A stretch of 64,000 nt of DNA from an uncultured Gammaproteobacteria bacterium (lineage in GTDB: Bacteria; Pseudomonadota; Gammaproteobacteria; Arenicellales; JAANXG01). Numbering within the stretch: position 1 is the first letter of the stretch; each line of letters starts with the position of its first letter. Shown here one piece after another: positions 8,234 to 16,179 of the stretch. Location of the stretch: assembly GCA_947258785.1 (NCBI GenBank), contig CAMYJT010000003.1:62001-126000 (forward strand). Direction: 5' to 3'. The position numbers and the translations under genes were made by a program. The notes under the pieces were generated by a model that was given only the letters and a program-made list of their open reading frames with translations, was not told where the DNA came from and did no database searches.

Positions 8234-8287
8234 GACTTACCCTCGCTCTATCATCAAGACCGAACATGAGTTGCACCAAACAGATAT

Positions 8288-8315
8288 GAAAAGCCCCGCC
8301 ATTGGATGCGGGGCT
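8288..8315 (-). terminator. Intrinsic terminator after the cold-shock gene
   Basis: An 8-bp stem (AGCCCCGC at 8292-8299, GCGGGGCT at 8308-8315) with an 8-nt loop. On the minus strand it is followed by a short T-rich run. It sits between the cold-shock gene and the RRM gene and probably ends most cold-shock transcripts. Confidence 0.75.
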
Positions 8316-8343
8316 GTTCAGTTTACGGTGATGAATAACGAAA

Positions 8344-8550
8344 TCAGTTCTCGATTCTAACCTGAGCTGCCTGGGGTCCTTTTGGTCCCTGTTGGACCTC
8401 GAAACTGACCGTCTGCCCCTCAGCCAAGGATCGGTAGCCCTCTCCCACAATGGCGGAATAATGCACAAACACATCCTGATTACCGTCTGAAGGGGATATA
8501 AACCCGTACCCCTTCGATTCGTTAAACCACTTAACGGTACCTCTAGCCAT
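8344..8550 (-). CDS. Cold-shock domain protein (CspA family)
   Basis: A 68-residue cold-shock domain protein that binds single-stranded RNA/DNA and relieves mRNA structure. RNP1 is KGYGFISP and RNP2 is DVFVHYSAI, preceded by [17 protein letters not shown], and the length is standard for the family. GAGGTAATTTAT precedes ATG 8550. The next gene downstream on the strand, beyond a terminator, encodes an RRM protein. Confidence 0.97.
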   Translation of the reverse strand: MARGTVKWFNESKGYGFISPSDGNQDVFVHYSAIVGEGYRSLAEGQTVSFEVQQGPKGPQAAQVRIEN

Positions 8551-8971
8551 ATAAATTACCTCTTCAAGTCAACAAACCAGTGTTCAATTGCAATAACACG
8601 AGGTGATTTACAGGAGTCAATCAGGACGTACTTCTGAAATAACCTGGATAACTTGCAATCAAAACCACCGCCGGCCGCCGCGATGTGTATCTGCACCATT
8701 GACACATCTCGACCTTCTTATCATAGCATAACCGCTCCGAGCGCTCACAATGCCGGTTCGAGTCCGCCGCGCCGGCGGTCTTGACGCTGCAATTGTCACC
8801 CCAGCGACATCTGTAATAACTGCTGGAGCCTGCATGTAGCGCACAGGATCCCGCACGACGGTCGATAGATCGGGCGTCGGAACGTCGCGTTAGTCCCTGC
8901 TTCCGTGCACTGTGTGCACGATGGCGCGGTGAGTTGATTACGGTCGCCGATGCGGCAGATATCCACCCGGA
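8551..8971. other. Intergenic region with a degenerate repeat copy
   Basis: About 420 bp upstream of the cold-shock gene and downstream of the glyoxalase gene. It should hold the cold-shock promoter and leader near 8551-8650, but I could not pin the elements. A diverged copy of the MITE end lies at 8828-8893. No convincing gene is seen. Confidence 0.5.
8828..8893 (+). repeat. Diverged copy of the MITE left end
   Basis: Aligns without gaps, at roughly three-quarters identity by eye, to 14113-14179. Shared blocks are CCTGCAT, AGGATCCCG and AGATCGGGCGTC. No matching second end is evident, so this looks like a solo or decayed fragment. Confidence 0.55.
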
Positions 8972-9412
8972 TTACCATTCTCCAGTGTTCGGCATGGACA
9001 CCCATGGTTCGCGGGCAGGCAGTGGCTCGCCGGTCTGGAGAAGTTCTACCGAGACCTTGTCGGGAGACCGCACAAATGCCATGCGACCGTCTCTGGGTGG
9101 CCGATTGATAGTCGTGCCCAGGTCCATCAACCGCTGGCACACTTCGTAAATGTTGTCGACTTGATACGCAAGGTGTCCGAAGTTGCGGCCCCCCGTGTAC
9201 TCTTCCGGATCCCAGTTGTAGGTCAACTCGACCATCGGAGCCCTCGTCTGCCCGGCACGTTCGACATCACGCGGCGCCGCCAGAAAGATCAGCGTAAACC
9301 GGCCAGCGGAATTTTCCTTCCGGCTCACTTCGACCAGTCCCAGTTTGTTGCAGAAGAAATCCAGCGACTCATCGACATCGGATATTCGAATCATTGTGTG
9401 CAAGTATTCCAA
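8972..9412 (-). CDS. Glyoxalase I-like VOC superfamily protein
   Basis: A 146-residue vicinal-oxygen-chelate protein resembling lactoylglutathione lyase, which isomerises the methylglyoxal-glutathione hemithioacetal. It reads [29 protein letters not shown], with His near position 5 as the expected first metal ligand. [32 protein letters not shown] carries the Glu/His ligands and [14 protein letters not shown] the last Glu. The start is TTG 9412 on family alignment; ATG 9394 would cut off the first metal ligand. The substrate may differ from classical GloA. GshA elsewhere in the window shows glutathione is made. Confidence 0.88.
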   Translation of the reverse strand: MEYLHTMIRISDVDESLDFFCNKLGLVEVSRKENSAGRFTLIFLAAPRDVERAGQTRAPMVELTYNWDPEEYTGGRNFGHLAYQVDNIYEVCQRLMDLGTTINRPPRDGRMAFVRSPDKVSVELLQTGEPLPAREPWVSMPNTGEW

Positions 9413-9662
9413 AGTTCAGCTCCCACGGCAGCAATGTGCCGTATTGATATCGGCCCGTCCGGCCGCTGATATGATCTGTCCTTGGCTGCTGTGTCTAGCG
9501 ACTGGTCGCCTTGTGCACATCAGCATTGCGTCAAGTGTGTAATTTTGCCATCCCCGATTCAGCGCCAGCAACCCGGACCAGGCCATACCAGCCACCGACT
9601 CCGGCGCGGCGGTGGACATCGACAAACCCAACGATACCCAATCCGGTGACGGTCGCATAACA
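9413..9662. other. Intergenic region, no gene seen
   Basis: The gap between the glyoxalase gene and the 86-aa gene totals 314 bp. Apart from the repeats at 9663-9699 I see no gene, terminator or clear promoter. Confidence 0.4.
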
Positions 9663-9699
9663 GGGCGCTGTAAGGTTACACTAGCCGGGCGCTGTAACC
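9663..9699 (+). promoter_or_regulatory. Nested direct and inverted repeats upstream of the 86-aa gene
   Basis: GGGCGCTGTAA occurs at 9663-9673 and again at 9687-9697 (period 24 bp). Within them GGTTACA (9674-9680) and TGTAACC (9693-9699) form an inverted repeat with a 12-nt loop. They lie 28 bp upstream of the start at 9727, so an operator or leader hairpin is possible. Confidence 0.4.
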
Positions 9700-9726
9700 C
9701 ATATATTGTCATAGAGGCGTTGAAAA

Positions 9727-9987
9727 ATGGACTATAAAGCACGCGCGCGTACCGTGGCTACAGCCGTTTGCCAGGCACTGGGTGTCGACCCGAGCAGAAA
9801 AACATACGACAAGGTCGCGGACGTTATTGAGTGTGCCTTAATGGACGCGGTGGTCGAGGACCTCGAGCATTGCGCCGATGTAGCGGTGAAATGTGGCTCC
9901 GCAGATCGTGATCTGGCGTACAAAATCGCGTCCGAGATTCGACGCAAGCAGACCGCACTAATCGCCAACCTATCCAGCATGCGTTGA
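9727..9987 (+). CDS. Hypothetical protein, 86 aa
   Basis: A small soluble, probably all-helical protein (ARTVATAVCQALGVDPSRKT, DKVADVIECALMDAVVEDLEHCADVAV, ASEIRRKQTALIANLSS) with three cysteines. The frame starts at ATG 9727 behind GAGG and ends 10 bp before the convergent YiiX-like gene. I do not recognise a family. The coding appearance and upstream repeats support a real gene, but the function is unknown. Confidence 0.6.
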   Translation: MDYKARARTVATAVCQALGVDPSRKTYDKVADVIECALMDAVVEDLEHCADVAVKCGSADRDLAYKIASEIRRKQTALIANLSSMR

Positions 9988-9997
9988 TGCCGGGAAC

Positions 9998-11437
9998 TCA
10001 ATCGACCCGTTCGAGCCAATCCAACTTGACCGGATCACGGATCGCACGCGTTACCGTAGTGCCGTTGAGAAACTCGTCGAGATCAAAGTGAGAGTACCGG
10101 GTTGTAAGCCCACTCAATAGTTGCTCGGTTTTTCGGATAGACCGTCCGAGCTGCGCCTCCGCCAGCGTGATCACAGCGAGCAGTGTATCAGGACCTTTGG
10201 GTAGATTGACTTTATCGAACCCCTCGATCATGGAGATCAGTCTGCCCACCAGGGTCCCACGACGAATTTGACCGATCGCCCAAAGGTTTACGCGGTAACG
10301 AGACGGGAACCTTTCTGGATTGAGCCGCGATTTCGAGAACAGGCTGCGGAATTTCCGGTCGACGAGTTCGCGTGCCAGTAAGCTTTGAAACTGGTTGTTG
10401 TCGACCCACCCCACACATTGGAGTTTCTCGTCGAGCATATAATCAACCGGTGCAAAAAAGGAGAAACAGGTATAACCCAACCGCTCCAGATTACTCACAA
10501 TTTGAGGATCGCGTATGTAGCTCTTGGTCTCGACAGGACGCAGACCGGCATCACTGTGCAAAAAGCGCCCGACGCTAGTGCAGGACATGTATTGTCTGTC
10601 GGTGTCTTCCGAGTCGAAATTGTATCCGTTGACCTCGCGCATTATGGCAAGCGCGGCCGCATTGATCCGCTCAGTGTGATGTGACGAGAGTTCTCTGTAC
10701 CGATAAACCTCGACGTACGCACTGAAGCGGGGTCCCAAAAACACATTTAACGGTACGGCACGCACGCCCTTTTCATAAGTCTCGATCACCGCCGGGTATC
10801 GACCGGCCGCGTCCTGCAGTATCGCGAAAAATGCGGAGTGTGACGAAAACCCCCGGGGATCACTCAAAGCAGTGTAAATACCATTACCATCCAGATTGAC
10901 ATTGGCAAGTAACACGTCGCCAGGCCGAAACAAGATTCCGCGGTATTGGACGCCGTCGCCGTCGAACCGGTAGGCGCCATATCTACCGATTTTTCGCCAT
11001 CTTTCGTACGGCCAGGACGAACTCCGATTGGCAACTATCTGCAGGTCGATCCCGGGTCCCGCCAATGGGTCGTGCTGCGGGTGATCGCTCGATGTTAGTC
11101 CTTGTTGAGCCATGAGAGAGGCAAACAATTCCCGATTCACTATGCCGGCCAACGGCCGCCGCAACGGCTCTGTGATGTAGGTATTGAGCTGCGTGAATAT
11201 TTCGGCAAGTATCTCCGGCCTGACGCCGGCCCACGCCGGGGGAGTCTGAATAAGACTCCTGAGCAGCGACGACCGCCAGAATATGACGGCAAACTTCAAT
11301 TGGATCAGCTGGTCGGCGTCCACACGGCCACGCTGCAGGCCGAGATAATCCGTGCAGATCTGTGACACCCAGGTTAGGCATCGCTCCGGGTCGACAGCCT
11401 GTTCCTGGTAAGATTGTTTTAAGAGCTCGTTTAGCAT
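9998..11437 (-). CDS. YiiX/YebB-like permuted NlpC/P60 hydrolase with long N-terminal extension
   Basis: A 479-residue protein with a circularly permuted papain-like (YiiX/YebB, C92-like) core in the middle. The order of active-site residues is typical of the permuted fold: SSHSAFFAIL (His200), AVIETYEKGVRAVPL (Glu219), then YMSCTSVGRFL (Cys286). FRPGDVLLANVN marks the domain entry. Family members hydrolyse amide or ester bonds of lipids or peptides. About 160 helical residues precede the domain and 190 follow, far more than YiiX (about 200 aa). There is no obvious signal peptide. The start is ATG 11437; a TTG five codons upstream is possible. A second relative lies at 18951. Confidence 0.75.
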   Translation of the reverse strand: MLNELLKQSYQEQAVDPERCLTWVSQICTDYLGLQRGRVDADQLIQLKFAVIFWRSSLLRSLIQTPPAWAGVRPEILAEIFTQLNTYITEPLRRPLAGIVNRELFASLMAQQGLTSSDHPQHDPLAGPGIDLQIVANRSSSWPYERWRKIGRYGAYRFDGDGVQYRGILFRPGDVLLANVNLDGNGIYTALSDPRGFSSHSAFFAILQDAAGRYPAVIETYEKGVRAVPLNVFLGPRFSAYVEVYRYRELSSHHTERINAAALAIMREVNGYNFDSEDTDRQYMSCTSVGRFLHSDAGLRPVETKSYIRDPQIVSNLERLGYTCFSFFAPVDYMLDEKLQCVGWVDNNQFQSLLARELVDRKFRSLFSKSRLNPERFPSRYRVNLWAIGQIRRGTLVGRLISMIEGFDKVNLPKGPDTLLAVITLAEAQLGRSIRKTEQLLSGLTTRYSHFDLDEFLNGTTVTRAIRDPVKLDWLERVD

Positions 11438-11532
11438 GGTTTCGGAGCACAAGACAGTGCATCACCTACTGCCTTTGTGCCCGCGTCGGTCCGGGTCGAG
11501 CGGCGTCCGCATCGATTACGCAACGAAACGGT

Positions 11533-12252
11533 TTATGTCCCGGCTATAGTCCCGGCCCGTCCGGAAACCAGAGCTTTCAATGTCCTCGATCGAAACTCGC
11601 GGCGATGCAACACACCCACCACCCATGTGGCGGCGAATATAAACGCGATCGGATGGACAAACCACGACAACAGCGCCAGGCTGAAATAGTACGCCCGCAA
11701 CCCCAGGTTGAACGAGTTAATGGTAAGCCAGACGACCTCACTGATGGTTTCACCGTGTTCAACGCGTTGTTGCGTGCTGGCGGTATCGTCATCGGCGAGC
11801 GGTGCGCTGCCGACCAGAATCGACACGATTCCCCACTGCCGCATGCACCAGGTGAATGTAAAAAATGCATAGACATAGATGAGGATCAGCATTAGGACCT
11901 TCATCTCCCACGCCTGGCGCGTTACTTCCACGCCATAGGGTAATTCGGCGATAAAACGAATGGCCTTGTCAGAGGCCCCCGCCGCGGTCAACAGACCGGC
12001 GATAATCAACAAGCTGCTCGAGGCCAGGAAGGTCGCACTGCGTTCGAGGTTGGCGATGACCGTCGTGTCCACGATGCGCAGATCCCGTTTATGCAGTACC
12101 TGGATCCAGTCTTTGATGGCATCGTGCAACGCGTTTTGCAGTCGAGGCGTGCGCTGCGAACGGTATCTCGAAAAATAGTGATAACCGACCCAGCACAACG
12201 CGAACCAGACGGTCGCGGCCCAATCCAATGTGTCGAGTTCAGGGAACGTCAC
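11533..12252 (-). CDS. DUF599 domain membrane protein
   Basis: A 239-residue integral membrane protein matching DUF599. The first segment is LDWAATVWFALCWVGYHYF, followed by IVDTTVIANLERSATFLASSSLLIIAGLL, then helices near 120-140 (VLMLILIYVYAFFTFTWCMRQ), and TINSFNLGLRAYYFSLALLSWFVHPIAFIFAATWVVGVLHRREF near the end. The family is widespread and its function is unknown. The frame begins at ATG 12252. It lies between the YiiX-like gene and the alcohol dehydrogenase gene on the same strand, with gaps that suggest separate units. Confidence 0.88.
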   Translation of the reverse strand: MTFPELDTLDWAATVWFALCWVGYHYFSRYRSQRTPRLQNALHDAIKDWIQVLHKRDLRIVDTTVIANLERSATFLASSSLLIIAGLLTAAGASDKAIRFIAELPYGVEVTRQAWEMKVLMLILIYVYAFFTFTWCMRQWGIVSILVGSAPLADDDTASTQQRVEHGETISEVVWLTINSFNLGLRAYYFSLALLSWFVHPIAFIFAATWVVGVLHRREFRSRTLKALVSGRAGTIAGT

Positions 12253-12496
12253 CGCTTACCTCGTTTTTCAGTTCTAATCCTGTCGATCACGGGGCCCGCA
12301 ACGGCGTCGCCGCGACGCTTGACGCAGGCATTTGAACCGACGGTGTCAACCTTGAGCGTGCATGACACCGCCGGCAGAGACCCATCCCGGGAAGTGCAGC
12401 GGACCCGTAACCGGACAGGACCTTACTGTTAATCGGCGTGAATGGTGTCGGCGTGTCTCACTGCTGGCGGCCCGGTGGCGTTTGCCGGCAAGCCGA

Positions 12497-13804
12497 TCAC
12501 CAGTAGGATACCGCGTCCTCGAAGATGCCGCGAATCTCGTCTCGGCCGGTTTCCGCCGGCGCGTTTCCGATCGCCCGCTGTTGCTGAACGGCGCTGTCTG
12601 CAAGCGCATCGGCGTCAGCCGCGGTCAGACCAACGCCCGCGAGACCGTTAGGGGCCCCAGTTGCCCGCATGAGGTCGATGATGCGCGACGCCACCACTTC
12701 ACCAGCCTCAGGAGGTCCAGCATCCCCGGTATCGGCGCCCAGACACTGTGCCGCCTCGAGATGCCGTTCCGGCGCGGCCGGGGCGGTGTAGCGGAAAACC
12801 GACGGTGCATTCACGATTACACTCAGCCCATGGGGCACGAATGTACCGCTGCCAGGGTAGTCCGGCGGACGATAGCCGCGCGCCGCTCTGGAGACTGCGT
12901 AGGAGAGCGCATGCGGCAAGTGAGTGCCGCTGTTTCCAAACGCGAAACCGGCCAGGGCGGCGGCCCAGCTCAGCCGATCGCGCGCCTCACGGTCGCCGGC
13001 ATCGGCGACTCCCCGTTCCAGACACTCAGCAACGATGCGCAGGGCTTCCCGGGCGTGCAGATCGCTCCAGGGATTCGCGCCCTGTATCATTGGCCGGGCA
13101 CCGGGTTTGTCCACCTTGGGCCAGCGAGTATAGGCCCGCGCCGTGTAGCACTCAATGGCGTGGCTCAACAGATCGAATCCGGTGGATGCCACAATCATGG
13201 TCGGCAACGTGTCTATACACGCCGGATCGATGACCGCCTCGTCGGGCAACAGATGACGGCTGGCGAGCACGAATTTGGTATTGATGGATTCGAAACGGAT
13301 CACCGAGAGTCCGGTAGCTTCGGATCCCGTGCCGGAGGTCGTGGGACACGCGATATGGGGCTTCAACGGCCCCGGCACCGGCCTGCCTGCGCCGGCCGGC
13401 GGAGCGAAATAGATCTGGAAATCGGCGGGCGCCCGGGCATAAACCAGCGCCCCTTTCGCCGTGTCCATCACCGAGCCGCCACCGACGGAAATCAAACCGT
13501 CGAAATGCCCATCCCGGAAAAACGCCGCTGCTTCGAGCACCGACACATCGGTCGGTTCGATTCGCACGTCGTGATACACGACCGCGTCGATACCCGCCGC
13601 CGTCAGCGACTGCCGTGCGCGGAACAGGTGCTCGGAGTCGAGCAGATTAACGTCGGTGAACAATGCCGCACGATGGATGCCCAGGCCGAGTGCGCGTTCA
13701 CCAACTTCGTCCAGCACGCCGCGGCCGTAGGTGACGCGCGGCATTTCTACGGTGAACGCGTCGGCACCCTCGCGGGTCGGTTCAAAGTAGTGACAGCACG
13801 CCAT
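12497..13804 (-). CDS. Iron-containing alcohol dehydrogenase (hydroxyacid-oxoacid transhydrogenase-like)
   Basis: A 435-residue group III Fe-dependent dehydrogenase, closest in layout to the ADHFE1/hydroxyacid-oxoacid transhydrogenase branch. It has the NAD-binding GLISVGGGSVMDTAKG, PTTSGTGSEATGLSV, and metal ligands in GFDLLSHAIECY (Asp, His), THLPHALSYAV (His) and FVPHGLSVIVNAP (His). The start is ATG 13804 (MACCHYFEPTREGADAFTVEMP) behind AGAGGG. Such enzymes oxidise 4-hydroxybutyrate-type hydroxyacids with oxo-acid acceptors. A 4-hydroxybutyrate or PHA-monomer link is plausible given the phasin gene but is inference. Confidence 0.9.
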   Translation of the reverse strand: MACCHYFEPTREGADAFTVEMPRVTYGRGVLDEVGERALGLGIHRAALFTDVNLLDSEHLFRARQSLTAAGIDAVVYHDVRIEPTDVSVLEAAAFFRDGHFDGLISVGGGSVMDTAKGALVYARAPADFQIYFAPPAGAGRPVPGPLKPHIACPTTSGTGSEATGLSVIRFESINTKFVLASRHLLPDEAVIDPACIDTLPTMIVASTGFDLLSHAIECYTARAYTRWPKVDKPGARPMIQGANPWSDLHAREALRIVAECLERGVADAGDREARDRLSWAAALAGFAFGNSGTHLPHALSYAVSRAARGYRPPDYPGSGTFVPHGLSVIVNAPSVFRYTAPAAPERHLEAAQCLGADTGDAGPPEAGEVVASRIIDLMRATGAPNGLAGVGLTAADADALADSAVQQQRAIGNAPAETGRDEIRGIFEDAVSYW

Positions 13805-14107
13805 TGTTTTCCCTCTACGTTGGGCTTGCGGCATGATGCAGGAGAAGCCCGGGGATTTCCACCCGACCGGGGTTCGTCCATGCTGCGGACCACGCCCAAT
13901 GCCGTTCCAGACGCTTCGGAGCACTCGGCGACGCGGTGCCGAGTTCTTAGGCAAACACGGTATTTCTCGAACCCCGGTTCACTGGTCCAGGGTGTTTCAT
14001 CCCGCCGCGAGCGGTCCAGATACCGGCGCCAGTAGGGCTTCAGTTCAGCGGCTTGCCGTCGCTCCCGGACATGAGGCCGCGGCAGTCGATACGACCGCCG
14101 TTGTGGG
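13805..14107. other. Intergenic region upstream of the Fe-ADH gene
   Basis: No convincing gene. Open frames on both strands lack recognisable features and one merges with MITE sequence. This presumably holds the ADH promoter. The gene-free stretch continues through the MITE-like element to 14628. Confidence 0.4.
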
Positions 14108-14360
14108 GCTAGCCTGCATATTGCACCAAGGATCCCGGAAGCTGGCGAAAAGATCGGGCGTCTGTACGCCGCGCTGGAACGAAATCCATAGCGAGCTATG
14201 GGTTGAGTGAAGCGCAAGTGCAGGCGTTCGAGATCAAGCCAGGGCCGGGATTGGCGATTGCAGAAGCACAAACTGTACGAATCAACTAAGACCGAATCAT
14301 TGAACACAATCAACTTGATACACCATTATTTCGCCGCCTTGGTGCGATATGCAGGCTAGC
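14108..14360. mobile_element. MITE-like element, 253 bp including flanks
   Basis: Terminal inverted repeats match at 23 of 24 positions: 14108-14131 on the plus strand and 14337-14360 on the minus strand. The core of each is CCTGCATATYGCACCAAGG (19 bp). CTAG directly flanks both cores and could be a 4-bp target duplication, although CTAG is itself a palindrome. The interior (about 205 bp) has no transposase-sized frame. This looks like a non-autonomous element moved by a transposase outside the window. Diverged single ends occur at 8828-8893 and 19889-19905. The parent IS family is not identified. Confidence 0.65.
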
Positions 14361-14628
14361 AGGTACCGGGGCAGACGCTCAATCCATAGGACCGGCGTGG
14401 CCGAACGCTTACACCGATAAGGTGAATATGATCGCGCTGCGTTCAGACCCCGGGAGGCGGGGTGTCTGGTTCCGCGAGCAGCGCAAAGTCCGCGAAGATT
14501 TACGGCGGGTGTTCGGTGACGATGTGTCTAGAATACAGGCGGTGGCAACCATGACCGACACCGACAATACTGGACAAGCCACCACCGCCCTGGTACACGG
14601 ATATTCATTGTACCGCCGATTACGAGCC

Positions 14629-14985
14629 TCATTTTTCCAATTCATTGGCGCAAGCAATACACAGCGGCGCGGCGGGGTCAATGTCAAGGCGCGCAACGGA
14701 GATGGGCCGACTACATTCTTCACAGTAGCCGTAGTGGCCGTCGCGAATTCGACGCAGCGCGTCGGCAATCTTGCTCAACTCAGCCTGTCTGCGCCGCCTC
14801 GCTTCCTGAGACATGGCTTGATCCTGCAGTGCGTCCATCCGTGTAATTCGACCCACACGCGTTTGGTCGAGTTCTACGGGCTCGACGTCCGCGCGGGTGC
14901 GTTTCTCCAGGCGCTGCAGTACGCCTTGCGTCTGGAGGAGCTGGCGTTTTAATTTCGCCAGGTATCGATCGTCGAAGACGGACAT
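14629..14985 (-). CDS. DksA/TraR-type zinc finger protein
   Basis: A 118-residue DksA-like protein. The helical N-terminal part (YLAKLKRQLLQTQGVLQRLEKRT) and the region RITRMDALQDQAMSQEARRRRQAEL form the coiled-coil arm. The C4 zinc finger is CEECSRPISVARLDIDPAAPLCIACANELE (C-x2-C-x17-C-x2-C). Such proteins enter the RNA polymerase secondary channel and tune transcription with ppGpp. This one is shorter than DksA (151 aa), so it is a paralogue rather than DksA itself. The start is ATG 14985 (MSVFDDRYLAKLKRQLL). Confidence 0.88.
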   Translation of the reverse strand: MSVFDDRYLAKLKRQLLQTQGVLQRLEKRTRADVEPVELDQTRVGRITRMDALQDQAMSQEARRRRQAELSKIADALRRIRDGHYGYCEECSRPISVARLDIDPAAPLCIACANELEK

Positions 14986-15077
14986 CGCCGCTATACCGGA
15001 ACGACAATCAGGATCGTCAAGCGTACAAACACCGTCGGCCATAGCCGGGCGACTCATTCACCCCGGTTACCACCGGC

Positions 15078-15887
15078 TCAAGTGGAACTCTTGATGATGT
15101 AACCACCTGACTTCTCATCATACTGCAGCTCCAGCAATTGACGCGCCTGGGCCTCCTCCAACAACTCGCCAAACGTGCGAAATCCGTGGTAGGCCTCGCT
15201 GAATCCGGGTTTGCGCCGCTTCAGAGCCTGTTTCACCATCGAGCCCCAGACCTTGTCCTCCTCACCACGCTCCTCGTACAAGTCCTCTACGGTTTCCATC
15301 ACCAAACGCAGCGCTTCTTGCTTACGTTTGTCCTCCCTGGCCTGCTTAGTCGTCTTGGCGGCGGTTTTCGACGGAGTCGTCTTGGATGCGGCGCGACGCG
15401 GCTTCCTGGGCTCCCTTACCAGGTCGTCGTAGTAAATAAATTCGTCACAGCTGGATATCAACAGATCAGACGTCGACTTCTTGACGCCGACGCCGACGAC
15501 GATCTTGTTGTTCTCTCGCAATTTGCTCACCAACGCCGAAAAATCCGAGTCACCGCTGATAATCACGAAAGTTTCCACGTGTGATTTTGTGTAACAGAGA
15601 TCCAGTGCATCGACCACCATGCGTATGTCGGCCGAGTTTTTCCCCGATTGCCGCAGGTGAGGTATTTCAATCAATTCGAACGCCGCTTCATGCATGGCCT
15701 TTTTGAAGTCTTTGTAACGCTGCCAATCGCAATAGGCTTTCCTGACCACAATATTGCCTTTGAGCAGCAGACGTTCCAGCACCTTCTGGATGTCAAACGC
15801 CGAATATTCCGCGTCCCGTACGCCCAAGGCGACATTCTCAAAGTCGCAAAATAACGCGATGTTACGGGTCTTGTTTTTCGAATTCAC
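15078..15887 (-). CDS. NYN domain protein with C-terminal OST-HTH/LOTUS domain
   Basis: A 269-residue protein. The N-terminal NYN nuclease-like domain has NIALFCDFENVALGV (acidic metal site), GKNSADIRMVVDALDLCY and TFVIISGDSDFSALVSKLREN. A Lys/Arg/Ala/Thr-rich linker (about 165-190) leads to a winged OST-HTH/LOTUS-like domain (EALRLVMETVEDLYEERGEED to LEEAQARQLLELQYDEKSGGYII). LOTUS domains bind RNA, so an RNA-processing or silencing role is likely. The GTG start (15887-15885) overlaps the stop of an upstream 33-codon membrane peptide gene in a GTGA junction, so translation is probably coupled. Confidence 0.88.
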   Translation of the reverse strand: MNSKNKTRNIALFCDFENVALGVRDAEYSAFDIQKVLERLLLKGNIVVRKAYCDWQRYKDFKKAMHEAAFELIEIPHLRQSGKNSADIRMVVDALDLCYTKSHVETFVIISGDSDFSALVSKLRENNKIVVGVGVKKSTSDLLISSCDEFIYYDDLVREPRKPRRAASKTTPSKTAAKTTKQAREDKRKQEALRLVMETVEDLYEERGEEDKVWGSMVKQALKRRKPGFSEAYHGFRTFGELLEEAQARQLLELQYDEKSGGYIIKSST

Positions 15888-15985
15888 TGCGGTGTCCTGC
15901 GTTCAACCAGCACAGGCCGTAAAACAGCGGCGGCGGCGGCCAACAACAAACCCATCAGGGCTGACCACAGCAGGTATTTCTTCAT
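15884..15985 (-). CDS. Small single-pass membrane peptide, 33 aa
   Basis: A short frame starting ATG AAG AAA (15985) encodes a 33-residue peptide: MKKYLLWSALMGLLLAAAAA, then VLRPVLVERRTPQ. It has one hydrophobic helix and a basic tail, so it would sit in the inner membrane. GGTGGA lies about nine bases upstream. Its TGA stop overlaps the GTG start of the NYN-LOTUS gene (GTGA), a layout typical of translational coupling. It could anchor the NYN protein, or serve only as a leader peptide. No homologue is known to me. Confidence 0.5.
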   Translation of the reverse strand: MKKYLLWSALMGLLLAAAAAVLRPVLVERRTPQ

Positions 15986-16179
15986 CGTGGAGTCCACCAG
16001 CGGGGGTTAATCAATAACGGCAATTATATTACATATGCCGGGCAAACGGTGACCAGGCTTTACATTCGTGTCGACGTTGTTATCTAAATACAAGCAATGA
16101 GCCGGTGCTTGCCGCAGGGTCTAATTCGACCGATACTTCTTGGAATGCGTATTCGATCACGGCCCGGCTGTCGACCACT

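Noticed and set aside
8680-8800. A tRNA T-arm-like string (GGTTCGAGTCC, near 8755) in the intergenic region
   Set aside because: The T-stem has a mismatch, and no matching 5' acceptor strand or anticodon arm can be folded upstream. It is chance or a decayed fragment.
12362-14035. A very long plus-strand open frame opposite the Fe-dependent alcohol dehydrogenase
   Set aside because: It is the antisense shadow of a clear enzyme with all family motifs, shows no domain and has an odd amino-acid composition.
13747-14313. A minus-strand open frame across the MITE and ADH start
   Set aside because: It runs through the MITE-like inverted repeats; its protein-like words (RRPIFSPASGILGAICRL) are translations of repeat DNA. 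The frame at 8796-9140 shows the same words for the same reason.
14422-14952. Plus-strand frame overlapping the DksA-like gene
   Set aside because: More than half is antisense to DksA; there is no family similarity, so it is not called.
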